Shown one piece after another: positions 34,202 through 43,326 of a stretch of 64,000 nucleotides of DNA. Below the pieces are notes generated by a model. The model had not been told where the DNA came from. It saw only the letters and a list, made by a program, of their open reading frames with translations, and made no database searches. The first letter of the stretch is position 1. Every line of letters begins with the position of its first letter. This DNA comes from Nocardia fluminea (lineage in GTDB: Bacteria > Actinomycetota > Actinomycetes > Mycobacteriales > Mycobacteriaceae). The position numbers and the translations under genes are program-made. The stretch covers positions 3,224,001-3,288,000 of the forward strand of contig NZ_PJMW01000002.1 in assembly GCF_002846365.1 (NCBI RefSeq). The letters run 5' to 3'.

Positions 34202-35053
34202 GTGACCTCAGTCGAACCTCCCGAGCATGTGCGAGCCACATTCGGGCTTCGCGAAGTGACGCCGGTTTCCCTCGGGGACTGGGACGGTGGCTGGCGCATG
34301 GGTGACGTGGTGCTCAGCCCCGTCGCCGATCACGCGCGGGCCGCGTGGTCGGCGAAAGTGCGCGAGCACCTGGCCGTCGACGGACTGCGCGTGGCCCGTC
34401 CCGTCCGCGCCACCGACGGTCGCTATGTTGTCTCCGGGTGGCGCGCCGACACCTTCGTCGACGGCGCCCCCGAGCCCCGCCACGACGAGGTCGTGTCGGT
34501 GTCCCTGCGTTTGCACAAGGCGACAGCGGAATTGGAACGCCCGCGTTTTCTGGTCCAGCCGCCCGTCGCCCCCTGGGTCGACGTGGACGTGTTCGTCGCC
34601 GCCGACCGCGCCGCCTGGGAATCGGTCCCCCTGCGCACCCTGCGCGCGGGCGGGGTCCCCATCGCCGCCACCCCCGACGGCCAGCGTTCCCTCGAACTGA
34701 TCGGCCAGCTCGCCACGCTGCGCAAACCCGTCCGCAGCCCCGACCAGCTCGTGCACGGCGACCTCTTCGGCACCGTCCTGTTCACCGGCGCCCACACCCC
34801 CGGCCTCACCGACATCACCCCCTACTGGCGCCCCGCCACCTGGGCCGCCGGCGTCGTCGTGGTCGACGCGTTGGCCTGGGGCGGTGGCGACGACGGCTTA
34901 CTCGACCGCTGGGCCACGCTGCCCGAATGGCCCCAAATGCTCCTCCGCGCCTTGATCTTCCGACTGGCGGTCCACGCCCTGCACCCCCGCTCCACCCCCG
35001 AGGCGTTCCCCGGTCTCGCCCGCACCGCGGATATGGTCCGTTTGGCGCTGTAA
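34202..35053 (+). CDS. TIGR02569 family protein (Rv3205c-like)
   Basis: A 283-residue actinobacterial protein of the TIGR02569 type. It follows a phosphotransferase-like pattern (QLVHGDLFGTVLF in place of the HGDxxxxN loop, then DALAWGGGDDGLL), so it may be a distant, possibly inactive, relative of aminoglycoside-type kinases. It starts at GTG 34202 and follows moeZ on the same strand at 111 bp, as in mycobacteria. Function unknown. Confidence 0.85.
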   Translation: MTSVEPPEHVRATFGLREVTPVSLGDWDGGWRMGDVVLSPVADHARAAWSAKVREHLAVDGLRVARPVRATDGRYVVSGWRADTFVDGAPEPRHDEVVSVSLRLHKATAELERPRFLVQPPVAPWVDVDVFVAADRAAWESVPLRTLRAGGVPIAATPDGQRSLELIGQLATLRKPVRSPDQLVHGDLFGTVLFTGAHTPGLTDITPYWRPATWAAGVVVVDALAWGGGDDGLLDRWATLPEWPQMLLRALIFRLAVHALHPRSTPEAFPGLARTADMVRLAL

Positions 35054-35225
35054 GGGCGAATTGCGCGCAACGTGACCTTTGGGTCGTATGTGATCTCAAA
35101 TCCGTTGAGACCCAACGTTTCCTGCACCCCTGCGTGCTATCTTCATCGAGCATCGCCGCCATGTGTCCTGCCCTGGACCCGGGGGACCCACCGCGGCCCG
35201 TCACGAGCGGTGAGGATTGCTACGG

Positions 35226-37073
35226 GTGAGAATCCAGCCCAGACAGCAGATTCTGGACATTTGGAGCGCCATGCTCTCGGCTTGTTATCGAGACGAGAAA
35301 TGGCATTGGGACGGCGTCCTGGACGCCAATTCGATCAGCGATTCCGAACAGCTGCTGTGCCTGTTGTATCCGGCCACGGAGATCGAGAGCTTCGCGCTCG
35401 ATCGGCCGGAGATGATGTCCGACGATGTTCAGGTCGCGCTCAGCGCGTTCGGCGGGCCGACCCGAATCGGCGTCGCCATGATCGGGCTCATGGAGGAGTA
35501 CCTGCGGCGCAACACCGGTGACGACGGCACGCCGCGGTTCGACGCGGGCAGCTATCTGCGTGCGAACGCGGGCGAAGAACCCACCGAGCGGCAACTCGCG
35601 ATCGAAGTGGTCGACAGCTACTCGATGTCGGTGACGCTGTGCCTGGCCGGCCTCGGGTTCGCTCGCGTCTTCGATCGATGGGCCAACGCGGAGAACCGCG
35701 AGGACATCAGAATCCGGATCGCCGACCTCAGGACCGCGTTGAGCGACCGGCTCACGATCGCGATGACCGGCCTGATCCGCAGCTTCGTGGTCAACACGGT
35801 CTCGGTGCGCTCGCCCTCGGGCAAAGCGATGCTCGCCATGCTCAATCAATCCGGCGCACCGGAGAACTCGGTGGTCGAGTCGGTGCGCGACAACCTGGAT
35901 CGGGTACGCGCACGCCTGCGCACCGATGTGAAGCTGGGCCGGACACCGCACACCGACTTCGAAGAAGACGACCAGCTGTTCGAATGCGGTTGGAGCTGGG
36001 GGGTCGTGCAGGAGGCGGATCCGGTCGAGTTCGACGACCGGGTGGTCGAACAGACCGTCGGCATCGCCGATCCACGCCCATATCTGTACTTCACCGTCGT
36101 CGCGCTCGACGGCATCAACGATATTCTCTCCCAGCGCACCAGAGAGCTCGACCTGCTCAACAAGGAGCAACAGCGACTGGCCGACGCGCTGCGGCTGCGC
36201 TGGGACCTGACCCAGCGGTACTGGTCGACGGTCGCCCGGTTCGGTTCGGGGCGTTGGCCACTGGAGGACATTCCGTGGCGGACCTCCGACGGCGAGGAAT
36301 CCGACTACTTCAGTTTGATCGTGTCGGCGGTGCTGATCCAGGAACTGATCGCCCGCACCGCCTCCGACGACGATCTCACCCGCGCGGTGGCGATCTTCGA
36401 CGAACTGTCCCGGCGCGGCCGGATCACCCGGCGCCCGACCAAAGCCGACTCGGCGGTCACCCTGCACGACCCCGGTGTCCAGATGGTGCTGCGGGGTACG
36501 GAGCGAGTCGAGGGTGGCGGTCCCCAGCTCACCTGGATCGTGTCCGATTTCGCGACCGTGCTGTTGAAGCGGGCACTGCAGGCGGCACAACTGTCGGGCA
36601 ACATCGGCGCCCGTGACCAGCTGATGGAGCTGGCGAAGAACGTGATGGACCATCTGGATCGCCGCGTCATCGCCGATGGCGCCGCGGCGGGACTGTGGGA
36701 CGATCCGGCCGGTGTCTTCGGCGGGAAGCATCAGCAACATCCCTCCTGGTACCTGACCGAGCGGATGGTCGAATGCCTGGTGGCGGCCGACCGGACCTAC
36801 CGGGAAACACCGCTGCGTTCGACGGCGATGGTCAGCCGGGCCGTCGAAATCCTCAACGAGGCAGAACATCTGCTCAATCAGGCGATGCTCGAGGTGAGCA
36901 TCTTCGACACCTCGGCCAATCGGGTGTCACTCGATGAGATCGAACGCAAACTCGGGCGGGCGCGCGCATTGATCAACACCCAGCCCGCTACCTCCTTCAC
37001 GTTGGCCTCGACCGCGCTGAAGGAACTCGACGACCTCGCCTACGCGCGTGCCAATGCGATGAGGAGCACCTGA
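35226..37073 (+). CDS. SCO2524 family protein
   Basis: A 615-residue, mainly alpha-helical, soluble protein beginning VRIQPRQQILDIWSAM. It is recognised as the SCO2524-type member of a conserved actinobacterial cassette. No nucleotide-binding or catalytic motif is evident; the C-terminal third (VEILNEAEHLLNQAMLEVSI and onward) suggests coiled-coil or helical packing. I chose GTG 35226 from the family N-terminus; TTG 35217 is also in frame. It is the first gene of the cassette, ending 4 bp before the P-loop gene. Function unknown. Confidence 0.85.
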   Translation: MRIQPRQQILDIWSAMLSACYRDEKWHWDGVLDANSISDSEQLLCLLYPATEIESFALDRPEMMSDDVQVALSAFGGPTRIGVAMIGLMEEYLRRNTGDDGTPRFDAGSYLRANAGEEPTERQLAIEVVDSYSMSVTLCLAGLGFARVFDRWANAENREDIRIRIADLRTALSDRLTIAMTGLIRSFVVNTVSVRSPSGKAMLAMLNQSGAPENSVVESVRDNLDRVRARLRTDVKLGRTPHTDFEEDDQLFECGWSWGVVQEADPVEFDDRVVEQTVGIADPRPYLYFTVVALDGINDILSQRTRELDLLNKEQQRLADALRLRWDLTQRYWSTVARFGSGRWPLEDIPWRTSDGEESDYFSLIVSAVLIQELIARTASDDDLTRAVAIFDELSRRGRITRRPTKADSAVTLHDPGVQMVLRGTERVEGGGPQLTWIVSDFATVLLKRALQAAQLSGNIGARDQLMELAKNVMDHLDRRVIADGAAAGLWDDPAGVFGGKHQQHPSWYLTERMVECLVAADRTYRETPLRSTAMVSRAVEILNEAEHLLNQAMLEVSIFDTSANRVSLDEIERKLGRARALINTQPATSFTLASTALKELDDLAYARANAMRST

Positions 37074-37077
37074 TCCG

Positions 37078-38013
37078 ATGATCGTGTTCGCCACCTCCGA
37101 CAAAGGCGGGACCGGGCGATCGGTCACCAGCTGCAACCTGGCCTATCGTCTCGGGCTGCGTGGAACCAGCACCGCGTATGTGGATTTCGACTTCGGCTCG
37201 CCGACGGCGGGCGCCCTGTTCGAGATCAGCAAGGTCGACAAAGGTGCCGAGCCGGGCCGCGGTCTGCACTCCTACCTGCGCGGCGAGATCACCGATCCAC
37301 AGCGGCTCGACGTGCGGGTGGCGACCGATCGCGAGGCCCTGCGGAGTCGGCGTTCCCGGGGCGGCAAACTGTTCCTGCTGCCCGGCGACGAAGGCGGCGG
37401 CGAGGCGATGGCGGCCGAGGACCCGCAGGTGGTCCGGCGGTGTATCGACCTGCTGCTCGAACTCGACGCCGCGTTCAAGGTGGTCATCGTCGATCTCAGC
37501 GCGGGCCGGTCGGTGGCGATGCAGATCGCGCTGGAAGCCACGGCGCCGAAGTACATGCCCGACAAAGAGGTGTACTGGTTGCTGTTCCACCGCTGGACTC
37601 GCCAGCACATCATGGCGGCCCACGGTTTGGTCAACGGGCCGAAGGGCCTGATCCAGACCGGCACCGCCGAGATCGGCAGGCAGCCGCTCTACACCGAGCG
37701 AGAACTGCGCCGGCGCATCCGTTTCGTGCGCACGGCGGTGCCGCGGCCGGGGGAGCAGCCGGAGACGGTGAGCGGCCCGCAGGCCGCGTGGCTGCTGCGC
37801 CAGGATGCCGCGCTGCGGTCGCTGGCCGCCGAGTACCGCCTCGGCGCGGGCTCGCTGCTCGGGCGTACGCCGGTGGAGCCCGTGCTGCAGTGGCGCGAGC
37901 AGATCATCCTCGACGCCGATGTCTCCGCCGGGATCGCCAACCGCGAAACCGTCGAGGCCTTCGAGGACCTCGCCAGGAAGCTGATCGCCGAGGACACCTG
38001 GGTTCCGATCTGA
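37078..38013 (+). CDS. SCO2523 family variant P-loop (ParA/MinD-like) ATPase
   Basis: A 311-residue protein of the SIMIBI/ParA class. The nucleotide loop is DKGGTGRSVTSCNLAYRLG. It keeps the signature Lys9 of deviant Walker A motifs but has Arg14 where KGGxGK[ST] has Lys. Then come VDFDFGSPTAG and the Walker B strand VVIVDLSAGRSVAMQIAL. The C-terminal third is specific to this family. Such ATPases usually position or organise protein complexes; here the partners should be the neighbouring SCO2521/2522/2524-type proteins. Whether ATP is hydrolysed with Arg14 is open. Confidence 0.88.
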   Translation: MIVFATSDKGGTGRSVTSCNLAYRLGLRGTSTAYVDFDFGSPTAGALFEISKVDKGAEPGRGLHSYLRGEITDPQRLDVRVATDREALRSRRSRGGKLFLLPGDEGGGEAMAAEDPQVVRRCIDLLLELDAAFKVVIVDLSAGRSVAMQIALEATAPKYMPDKEVYWLLFHRWTRQHIMAAHGLVNGPKGLIQTGTAEIGRQPLYTERELRRRIRFVRTAVPRPGEQPETVSGPQAAWLLRQDAALRSLAAEYRLGAGSLLGRTPVEPVLQWREQIILDADVSAGIANRETVEAFEDLARKLIAEDTWVPI

Positions 38014-38059
38014 GGGCCGGTGTGTACCGCACCGGAAAACTCGTTAGGCTCCCTGTTTC

Positions 38060-39064
38060 GTGGACTCATTGTTCCAGGAAGCGACTGCCGCGACCCGAGT
38101 GGAATCCGTTGCGATGTCGCACGTATCCCTCGAGGTCGGCCATTTCTCGATGGACGAGCTCGCTAATCGTCCCGACGCGGTGCGCGCCCAATTCGAGCGG
38201 GTAGCGCCCTTGGTGCACGCCTTCACCGAAATGGCGCGTGACGAATTCGCCGAGCGTGCCGGTGGTCGTTCCCGGGTCAGGGTGAGTACGTGTTTCCTCA
38301 TCGACGACTACTTCCGGGGCACTACCGATCCGCGGGCGATCCTGCCGGGATTCCTGAGATCGGCACAGGAGTCCGGGATCCGGGTCGACTACCTCGGCCG
38401 GGAGGCGGGCTGCGCGGTCGTGCCCAAGAAGGACAGCAGCGGCGCACCGACCAAACTGGCCCAGATCGTCGCCGACATGGTGGTCGCGGAACCGCTGGAG
38501 GGTTATTCCGGTCGCAGGCCACCGACCACCGAACTCGGGTGGTTGAGCAACGGCAGGCCCTCCAGCGACGACGAACTGCGCGATGCCATGGACCTGCGCG
38601 ACTACGTGCCACCGTTGGAACTCAGCAGGCGCAATCATTCGATCTACCTCGACGTGGAGATGTGGCGCCGGGATCGCGAGCGCGACGACCCCTACTGGTC
38701 GTGCCCGTTCCTCGCCTCCGTCTGGCAGTTGTTGCGGCTCGGCATGGTTCGCTTCGAAGGCAAGCGCGTCGCCGAGCCCGCCGACTATCGCGACTGGGCC
38801 ACCCAGGAATGGGCCGAGAGCTGGGGGGTGTTGCCCTCGATCATGCAGTTGCACGATGCGGCGCCGTTCGCGGCGTTCCGCTCGGTGTCGATTCTGCCGA
38901 AACGCTATCTGGGAATCGAACATTCGGTGCAGCAGATCCTGGACCACCTCGATATCGACGCCGGAGTCAACGAGGTGTACGCCCAACGCGCGCAAGAGAA
39001 TCGGATCGTCGCCACCGACCACCTCAGCGACCGGCTCTCCCACTTCTTTCTCGGCGCGGGCTGA
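38060..39064 (+). CDS. SCO2522 family protein
   Basis: A 334-residue soluble protein whose N-terminus contains SHVSLEVGHFSMDELANRP, typical of the SCO2522 family. Later segments include STCFLIDDYF, LGWLSNGRPSSDDELRDAMD and SIYLDVEMWRRDRERDDPYW. No known catalytic site is evident. The start at GTG 38060 is tentative; ATG 38114 directly before SHVSLEVGHF is possible. Third gene of the cassette. Function unknown. Confidence 0.82.
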   Translation: MDSLFQEATAATRVESVAMSHVSLEVGHFSMDELANRPDAVRAQFERVAPLVHAFTEMARDEFAERAGGRSRVRVSTCFLIDDYFRGTTDPRAILPGFLRSAQESGIRVDYLGREAGCAVVPKKDSSGAPTKLAQIVADMVVAEPLEGYSGRRPPTTELGWLSNGRPSSDDELRDAMDLRDYVPPLELSRRNHSIYLDVEMWRRDRERDDPYWSCPFLASVWQLLRLGMVRFEGKRVAEPADYRDWATQEWAESWGVLPSIMQLHDAAPFAAFRSVSILPKRYLGIEHSVQQILDHLDIDAGVNEVYAQRAQENRIVATDHLSDRLSHFFLGAG

Positions 39065-39091
39065 GGGCCGGTGAGGGCGTACGCTGCAACG

Positions 39092-40060
39092 ATGGAACTG
39101 CGCCCTCCGGTATCGGCGGTGCTCGGCGAAGTCCGCACCGGCCTGCTCCCCGCGGCGGCCGCGTTGTCGCGCGATTCCGCGGCCGAACTCATGGCACTCG
39201 TGCACGGCCATCCGGTGCCCTCGCGGGAACGCCCCGTCACCTGGGCGCAGTCACCGGTCGTTCTGGAAGGCATCGACTGCAGGCTGGCCACACCCGATCA
39301 GCGCCGGGTCAGGGCGGTGGGCACCGTCGCCGCCCGCGCCGCCGTGGTCGGTGGACGGATCCTGCGCAGTTCGGCCCGCAGCGCGATCGTGCCCGCGGCG
39401 TCGGATCGGCGGCAGAAGTGGGTGCACTACCTGGATCGGCCCGGCGTCGCCGAAGTCCTCACGCGCGCACCGGACAACCACGCCGCCGACCTCGCCGCGG
39501 GATTTCTCGCGGTGCGCGACGGTGCCACCGACACCTTCGACCCCGGTGCGGTCGCGGCCAGACTGGCGGTACGGGTGCGCCGCAACCCGATGCTCGATCA
39601 GCGTCCGCCACTGCACACCCCCACCACCCGGCTGCGGTGGGCGGCACGCGTCGTCGAGGGCGCCGCGGCCACGATGACCTTGACGCTGTACCCCGACGAA
39701 CTGCGCACCGCCGATTTCGTCGTCGGCGATTTCGCGGAACTGGCCGCGGTCCAAGGACTCTGCGACGACATCGCGCTGCACGACTGGTTGCTGACGGTAC
39801 TCACCGAGGTGATCGACGAAGCCGAGATGTCCGAGCTGTCGCGGACTCCGGTCGACAGGGTGATCAGCCCGCTGCTCGAGCACCTGGTCTACCTGTGGAT
39901 GCCCGGTGCCGCGACAGCGCCGGTGATCCGCCGGTTGTGGGACGTGCTCGAAGCCGACCCCGGCTTCAGCCGGCAGTGGAACGCCAGGGTGGGACAGTTG
40001 CGCGACCGGCTCGCGGTCGCCACGCTCGCGGCGCTGAACCGCTCCACCGCGGCGTGGTGA
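39092..40060 (+). CDS. SCO2521 family protein
   Basis: A 322-residue soluble protein beginning MELRPPVSAVLGEVRTGLL, the N-terminus of the SCO2521 family. A GTG at 39071 could add seven residues. It has helical C-terminal segments and no recognised catalytic motif. Last gene of the cassette: its TGA at 40058-40060 abuts, with zero spacing, the stop of the convergent channel-like gene. Function unknown. Confidence 0.82.
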   Translation: MELRPPVSAVLGEVRTGLLPAAAALSRDSAAELMALVHGHPVPSRERPVTWAQSPVVLEGIDCRLATPDQRRVRAVGTVAARAAVVGGRILRSSARSAIVPAASDRRQKWVHYLDRPGVAEVLTRAPDNHAADLAAGFLAVRDGATDTFDPGAVAARLAVRVRRNPMLDQRPPLHTPTTRLRWAARVVEGAAATMTLTLYPDELRTADFVVGDFAELAAVQGLCDDIALHDWLLTVLTEVIDEAEMSELSRTPVDRVISPLLEHLVYLWMPGAATAPVIRRLWDVLEADPGFSRQWNARVGQLRDRLAVATLAALNRSTAAW

Positions 40061-40912
40061 TCACAGGCGGAACAGCTGGCGCACCAGCAGGGCGAAGAAC
40101 ACCGAGATCGAGACGATGCCCGCGTAGGACTCGAGGATCAGGAGCACCCTGGCGGCGGTACCCGCGCTCTCGACGTCCTGGTAGCCCAGCGGATTGAGAA
40201 AGCTGACGAAACCCAGGTACACCGAGCGGCCGACGCTGGTGGTCGAGGTCGCGGCCACCCCCAGGGTGAACAGGGCGATCTGCGCGGCGATCCACGCCAG
40301 CAGCCGGAACGGCCGATAACCGTAGCCGCACAGCAGGTCCGAGCTCCGGCCGAGGAAGCGCCCGAGCCGGGAGCGGTCGGCGACGGTCCTGGCGCGTGCC
40401 TGGTTCAGACCGCAGCGATCCTGACCGCGCGCGTCCTCGGTCACCGTGTAGAGCCGCACGCCCTGCCGGTATGCCAGCGCGGCGTGCGCGGGCAGCCGAG
40501 CGTGGCGCAGGTGCGCGCCGAGATCTTCGTAGGCCTCGGCCAGCAGCCGGTCCTGGGTGCGGCTCAGTCGCAGTGGGCCACGCATCTCCACCTCGGCCGC
40601 GAACAGCGCGGCGAGCGCGGTGATCAGCACCAGGTTCTCGCCCGCCGTGCGGAGCCGGGCGGGGTCGGCATCGCGATACAGATGCGCGAAGACCAGGCTG
40701 TCGCCCGATCGTCGGCTCGTCGGCGGGGTATAGCTGAGCAGGATGCGTTCGACCCGGTGGTTGAAGTCGTCGAGCAGGACGTATTCGTCGGCCGCGCCCT
40801 CGCCGCGCCGGAAGTCGCCGATCTCGGCCGCGAAGGCATCGGCGTGACGTTGGATCAGGTCCGTCTTCGCCGCGACGAAGTCGCTGAGGTTTCTCTGGTC
40901 GGCGTGTTCCAT
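40061..40912 (-). CDS. ion-channel-like membrane protein with degenerate pore loop
   Basis: A 283-residue protein. The first ~200 residues are soluble, mostly helical (tetratricopeptide-like AHAALAYRQGVRLYTV). The end holds a membrane helix (~202-221), a re-entrant segment GFVSFLNPLGYQD (~233-245) and a last helix (~253-281). Helix-P-loop-helix is the layout of two-helix potassium channels, but the selectivity filter TxGYG is replaced by NPLGYQ. Whether it conducts ions is open. It converges on the SCO2521 gene and is preceded by a GNAT gene 27 bp away. Confidence 0.72.
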   Translation of the reverse strand: MEHADQRNLSDFVAAKTDLIQRHADAFAAEIGDFRRGEGAADEYVLLDDFNHRVERILLSYTPPTSRRSGDSLVFAHLYRDADPARLRTAGENLVLITALAALFAAEVEMRGPLRLSRTQDRLLAEAYEDLGAHLRHARLPAHAALAYRQGVRLYTVTEDARGQDRCGLNQARARTVADRSRLGRFLGRSSDLLCGYGYRPFRLLAWIAAQIALFTLGVAATSTTSVGRSVYLGFVSFLNPLGYQDVESAGTAARVLLILESYAGIVSISVFFALLVRQLFRL

Positions 40913-40939
40913 GCTGTCCCCCCGATTCGGCCGCGGCCG

Positions 40940-41485
40940 TCATCCACCCGGTGGCGCGTGACCGCCCTTGCGCCATCGCGGATCCATCCGGTCCAGGGGC
41001 GGCCAGCCGTTCCCCGCCGGTTCGATCCAGTGCACCAACAGCTCTCGGGGTTCGCCGGCACCGAAGTACTGGTCCTCGTACCCGGCCCAGGTGAAGCCGG
41101 ATTCCTTGTAGAGGTTGGCGGCGGGCACATTCGACGGGCGGACGGTGATGAAGACCGCGCCGATGCCGTCGGCCCGGCAGCGATCGACCGCGCGTTCCAG
41201 CAACGACCTACCGAGTCCGCGGCCCTGATGGGAGGCCGCGACGGCCAGTCCGACCAGCCACGCGGTGCCGCCCGGCGAGACCGCGAGCAGGGCGTAGCCG
41301 CAGATCGAACCGCCGAGTTCGGCCACCACCCAGTGTGATCCGTGCACATCGAACAGCTGACGCAACGCGAAGTAGGGGTAGGCCAGCGACATGAATTCGC
41401 TGGATTCGAGCTCGGCGATCGCGGGAAGGTCATCGACGACGGCCGACCTGAACACCGGTTCGGTCAACCCGCTCGAGATGTCCAA
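40940..41485 (-). CDS. GNAT-family N-acetyltransferase
   Basis: A 181-residue acetyltransferase with the acetyl-CoA loop ASHQGRGLGRSLLERA and the motif B segment VPAANLYKESGF. It starts at TTG 41485 behind a GGTGGGCGG stretch. It lies 27 bp upstream of the channel-like gene and is probably co-transcribed with it. Substrate unknown. Confidence 0.88.
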   Translation of the reverse strand: MDISSGLTEPVFRSAVVDDLPAIAELESSEFMSLAYPYFALRQLFDVHGSHWVVAELGGSICGYALLAVSPGGTAWLVGLAVAASHQGRGLGRSLLERAVDRCRADGIGAVFITVRPSNVPAANLYKESGFTWAGYEDQYFGAGEPRELLVHWIEPAGNGWPPLDRMDPRWRKGGHAPPGG

Positions 41486-41622
41486 TTACCGCCCACCTCT
41501 GCTACGCCGATGCAAGGTCCGCTTTCCAGAGTAAGGGCAGGGTCGGTCACCCGGCCACAAACATTGATGAAAGCTGTTGGCTCACAGCGCAGTACCGCGT
41601 CGAATCGGACGACGCACGACAG

Positions 41623-41664
41623 CCGAAAGCCACGTTCGGGAGGGGATCCGAACGTGGCTTTCGG
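41623..41664. terminator. long hairpin terminator after narK
   Basis: A perfect 16-bp stem (CCGAAAGCCACGTTCG with CGAACGTGGCTTTCGG, 10-base loop) lies 12 bases beyond the narK stop on the minus strand. There is no T run. Confidence 0.75.
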
Positions 41665-41676
41665 TGCGGAGGGCGA

Positions 41677-43158
41677 TTACACGTTGGCGTAGGCCAGGGA
41701 GGGGATCCTGTCGGTGACGAAGGAGGAGCGCAGGTAGCACCACCAGGTGACACTCGCCATCACCAGGAACGCGACGGCGTAGCCCCAGAAGGCGGGTGCC
41801 ATGGTGCCGAAGTTGATGTTGGACAGGCGAAGTGCCTGCTGCAGGACGAAGCCACCGAAGGCGCCGACGGCACCGATCACGCCGATCGCGGCACCGGCCT
41901 GACGGCGAGCCGAAGCCTGCGCCTCGGTGATCTCCAATCCGTGTTCGGCGGCGTACTTCTTGGCGGTGGCGCCGAAGATCGAGGGGATCATCCGGTAGGT
42001 CGAGCCGTTGCCGAGGCCGGTGAGCACGAACAGCAGCAGGAACGCGGCGAGGTAGAGCGGGAAGCTCTTCATCGTCAGCGCGGTCATGATCAACCCGACC
42101 GCTACGGACATCCCGGTGAACACGATCACCGTGATGCGCGCGCCGCCGACCTTGTCGGAAATCCATCCACCCACCGGGCGGCTGAACGATCCGACCAGGG
42201 CACCGAGGAAGGCCAGGTTACCGACCATGCTGATCCAGCTGATCTGGGTCAGATGCGGGAAGTTGGCCTTGATCAGGGTCGGGAAGGCGAAGGAGAAGCC
42301 GATGAACGACCCGAACGTGCCGATGTAGAGGAAGGACATGATCCACGTGTGCGGGTTGGTCAGCGCGAGCTTGTAGGACTTGCCGTCGGCCTTGGCGGAG
42401 ACGATCGAGTCCATGTACCGCAGTGCACCGAACGCGGCGATCAGGATGAACGGCACCCAGACCAGGATGGCCAGGGTGATACCGAACCGGTAGCCGGCGG
42501 CGTCCTTGGCCAGCAGGTGCGTGCCGAAGGTGATCAGCAGCGGTGCGACCAGCTGGGTTTGCGCGACGCCGAGGTTGCCGCCCGCGGCGTTGATGCCCAG
42601 CGCGGCGCCCTTCTTGCCCTCGGGGAAGAAGAACGAGATGTTGGCCATCGAGGACGAGAAGTTGCCGCCACCGACACCGGCGAGCGCGGCCAGCAGCAGG
42701 AAGACCCACATCGGGGTGCCGGGCTGGTTGACGAAGTAGGCGAGGCCGAGGGTCGGGATCAGCAGCATTCCCGCACTGAAGACGGTGAAGGCCCGACCGC
42801 CGAACTTGGGAACCGCGAACGTGTAGGGGATGCGCAGCGTGGCGCCGACCAGGGTCGGGACCGAGGTCAGCAGCAGTGCGTTGGCGACGGCGGTGGGGTT
42901 ACCTTTGCCGAGACCTTCGAGGAAGGTGAAGCCGGCGGCGCCCATCGCGGTGACAATGGAGCCGAACAGCACCCAGACGCTGAAGCCCAGATTCTCGGCG
43001 AACACGGAGAACCACAGGTTCTTCTTGGCGGTCTTCTCACCGCCCGATTCCCAGAACTTCGGGTTGTCGGGTTCCCACTGGGTCAGCCATCGACCCTTCT
43101 TCTCATATTCGAACGACGGAGATTCCGTCGCCTGGCCGGTGGCGGCGATTGCGGTCAT
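41677..43158 (-). CDS. narK: nitrate/nitrite transporter, NarK family (MFS)
   Basis: A 493-residue MFS permease with about 12 membrane helices. The nitrate-signature segments are AALAGVGGGNFSSSMANISF and the second GLGNGSTYRMIP. An N-terminal cytosolic stretch of ~40 residues (WLTQWEPDNPKFWESGGEK) precedes the first helix, as in actinobacterial NarK proteins. The ATG at 43158 follows GAGAGGAAG. It lies apart from the nirBD operon and is preceded by a GntR regulator gene on the same strand. Confidence 0.93.
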   Translation of the reverse strand: MTAIAATGQATESPSFEYEKKGRWLTQWEPDNPKFWESGGEKTAKKNLWFSVFAENLGFSVWVLFGSIVTAMGAAGFTFLEGLGKGNPTAVANALLLTSVPTLVGATLRIPYTFAVPKFGGRAFTVFSAGMLLIPTLGLAYFVNQPGTPMWVFLLLAALAGVGGGNFSSSMANISFFFPEGKKGAALGINAAGGNLGVAQTQLVAPLLITFGTHLLAKDAAGYRFGITLAILVWVPFILIAAFGALRYMDSIVSAKADGKSYKLALTNPHTWIMSFLYIGTFGSFIGFSFAFPTLIKANFPHLTQISWISMVGNLAFLGALVGSFSRPVGGWISDKVGGARITVIVFTGMSVAVGLIMTALTMKSFPLYLAAFLLLFVLTGLGNGSTYRMIPSIFGATAKKYAAEHGLEITEAQASARRQAGAAIGVIGAVGAFGGFVLQQALRLSNINFGTMAPAFWGYAVAFLVMASVTWWCYLRSSFVTDRIPSLAYANV

Positions 43159-43280
43159 CGGCTTCCTCTCGATCGAGCGCGTATGCGGTGTCGAGATAAA
43201 GGTAGGAGCCGGTTGTTGCGTGACAATGGCCTCAGGTGACGTTCCCGGCAACTACGGCTCACCGTGCGAATTCGCTGGTG

Positions 43281-43296
43281 GTGACAGCCCGGTTAC
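43281..43296. promoter_or_regulatory. GlnR-like box upstream of narK
   Basis: GTGAC-N6-GTTAC (on the narK strand GTAAC-N6-GTCAC) lies about 125 bp upstream of the narK start. Actinobacterial GlnR, the nitrogen regulator, binds GTnAC-N6-GAAAC boxes; both halves here match GTnAC. A weak call based on two short boxes. Confidence 0.3.
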
Positions 43297-43326
43297 CTGG
43301 ATTCAGTAAATGCCTCGCCGCGCTGC

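Noticed and set aside
38290..40197. A 635-codon plus-strand frame over the SCO2522/SCO2521 genes
   Set aside because: Arg/Gly-rich alternative frame crossing two real genes and the convergent stop junction.
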